Origin: Clostridia bacterium
GTDB taxonomy: Bacteria > Bacillota_A > Clostridia > Christensenellales > Aristaeellaceae
Direction of reading: 5' to 3'
Length of the DNA: 6,038 nucleotides
NCBI GenBank assembly: GCA_017938645.1
Contig: JAGBBE010000036.1
Coordinates: forward strand, 1 to 6,038
Positions 5,162-6,038 of this stretch are shown here, piece after piece; the first letter of the stretch is position 1, and each line of letters begins with the position of its first letter. Position numbers and translations under genes: made by a program. A model generated the notes under the pieces. It made no database searches, was not told where the DNA came from, and saw only the letters and a list, made by a program, of their open reading frames with translations.

Positions 5162-6038
5162 TTATTCGACTTTGCTGGTTTTGTTACGTTGACGCTTGGC
5201 CTTCTCAGCCTGCACACGATCAAACTCATCCCGGCTTATGATCGGCGGATGGCTTTCAATCATTTTGTAAGATTCTCTCTGGCCGGTATTAGCGATCCGC
5301 TTTTTCATCACGGAGTTGTCGCTGAGCGTCTTGATGAGAATAACCTCACCGCAGTATTTTTCATTACTGAGCATCATATCGATGGTTCGATTACACCACT
5401 TTGACTTGCCGGTGGGGGAAAGCGTGCTTCGCTCCTCAAGCGCTGTACGGATCTTCATGAGACTGGCACCGTTGAGGTAGGACTCGAAGATGAAACGAAC
5501 AACCTCGGCTTCATCAGGAACGATGGCAAGCTCGCCGCTTTCATCATTGGTGTAGCCATAGCAACGCCGGCGGTATAAGCCGGATGTGCCATCCGCTGCG
5601 CGCTTCTTTATGCCCCAGGTGACGTTATCGCTACGGGAGTCATTTTCAGCCTGTGCATAGGCGCTGATGATGGTGATCAGAACTTCGCTGTCCACAGCCA
5701 ACGTGTCAATATTCTCGGATTCAAATATGATGTTTACATCACAGGCTTTCAGCTCACGAATGGCGGCAAGCGTTTCCGCAGTATCCCTGCCAAAGCGACT
5801 GATGCTTTTTGTGATGATGGTGTCCAGCTTCTTCTCTTTGCAATCTTTCAGCATACGCTGGTATTGAGTACGCTGATCTGACTTGCTTCCGCTGCATACA
5901 TCAATGTAGATGTCATAGAGCAGATAATGACATGGCGGCCTGAACATCTGCACATAATGAGAAACCTGCTGCGCAAGGCTGCTTAACTGTTCGTGATTAT
6001 TGCTGCTGACACGGCAATATACACCAAGGTTTTTGTGG
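5162..6038 (-). CDS. Serine recombinase (resolvase plus Recombinase domains), 5' end outside window, short C-terminus
   Basis: This is a site-specific DNA recombinase of the serine family, as carried by integrative elements and phages of Clostridia. The reading frame is open to the window edge; 292 residues are visible. The resolvase domain (1 to about 145) begins GVYCRVSS, with catalytic Arg9 and nucleophile Ser11, and has SRFGRD (81-86) and the AQAEND helix start (129-134). The Recombinase domain (about 155-280) shows YGY, the IVPDEAEVVRFIFESYLNG segment and the HPPIISRDEFDRVQAEK end. Internal start codons near 5953 should be ignored because they would remove the catalytic serine. The protein stops at about 292+ residues just after the VQAEKAKRQRNK helix. 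The zinc-ribbon and coiled-coil region of full-size (about 500 residue) large serine recombinases is absent, so this is either a naturally compact member or a truncated one. Its target site is unknown. Confidence 0.9.
   Translation of the reverse strand, partial: HKNLGVYCRVSSNNHEQLSSLAQQVSHYVQMFRPPCHYLLYDIYIDVCSGSKSDQRTQYQRMLKDCKEKKLDTIITKSISRFGRDTAETLAAIRELKACDVNIIFESENIDTLAVDSEVLITIISAYAQAENDSRSDNVTWGIKKRAADGTSGLYRRRCYGYTNDESGELAIVPDEAEVVRFIFESYLNGASLMKIRTALEERSTLSPTGKSKWCNRTIDMMLSNEKYCGEVILIKTLSDNSVMKKRIANTGQRESYKMIESHPPIISRDEFDRVQAEKAKRQRNKTSKVE

Overview
The window looks like a chromosomal segment of a moderately GC-rich, low-branching Firmicute, probably a gut-type member of the Clostridia. 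This is an inference from strong AAGGAGG-type ribosome sites, a tpiA-gpmI glycolytic gene order, the ArsB/NhaD-like permease and a Clostridia-style serine recombinase. No 16S or other phylogenetic marker is present.

Positions 1-1931 hold the end of a glycolytic operon: the last 75 codons of triosephosphate isomerase, then a complete cofactor-independent phosphoglycerate mutase. Its stop codon is followed by an unusually structured 3' leader-like RNA (three short helices that can close into a three-way junction) and then a symmetrical terminator. That terminator also serves the next gene, which converges on it from the other strand.

Positions 1931-3247 (minus strand) encode a membrane-anchored, extracytoplasmic CapA-like protein (PGA_cap/metallophosphatase fold). 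It keeps the fold motifs, but several of the usual metal and catalytic residues are replaced. It is divergently transcribed from a complete 423-residue ion-transporter-superfamily permease (3402-4673). The 154-bp divergent spacer holds a promoter for each gene and a direct repeat, TGTAACA, 22 bp apart, whose downstream copy sits where the permease -35 box should be.

Positions 4683-4924 hold the permease terminator, a near-perfect sigma-70 promoter, a tRNA-Leu(GAG) gene with encoded CCA, and its own terminator.

From about 4930 the character changes. A 190-bp AT-rich noncoding stretch carries an exact DnaA box, five copies of a 15-bp repeat (four direct, one inverted; the last three at 19-20 bp spacing) and a second near-match DnaA box. 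This resembles an iteron-type replication origin. It is followed immediately by a minus-strand serine recombinase that runs off the right edge. The likely reading is that the right part of the window is one end of an integrated mobile element (integrative element or integrated plasmid) lying beside the tRNA-Leu gene. The replication initiator and the far end of the element are not in the window.
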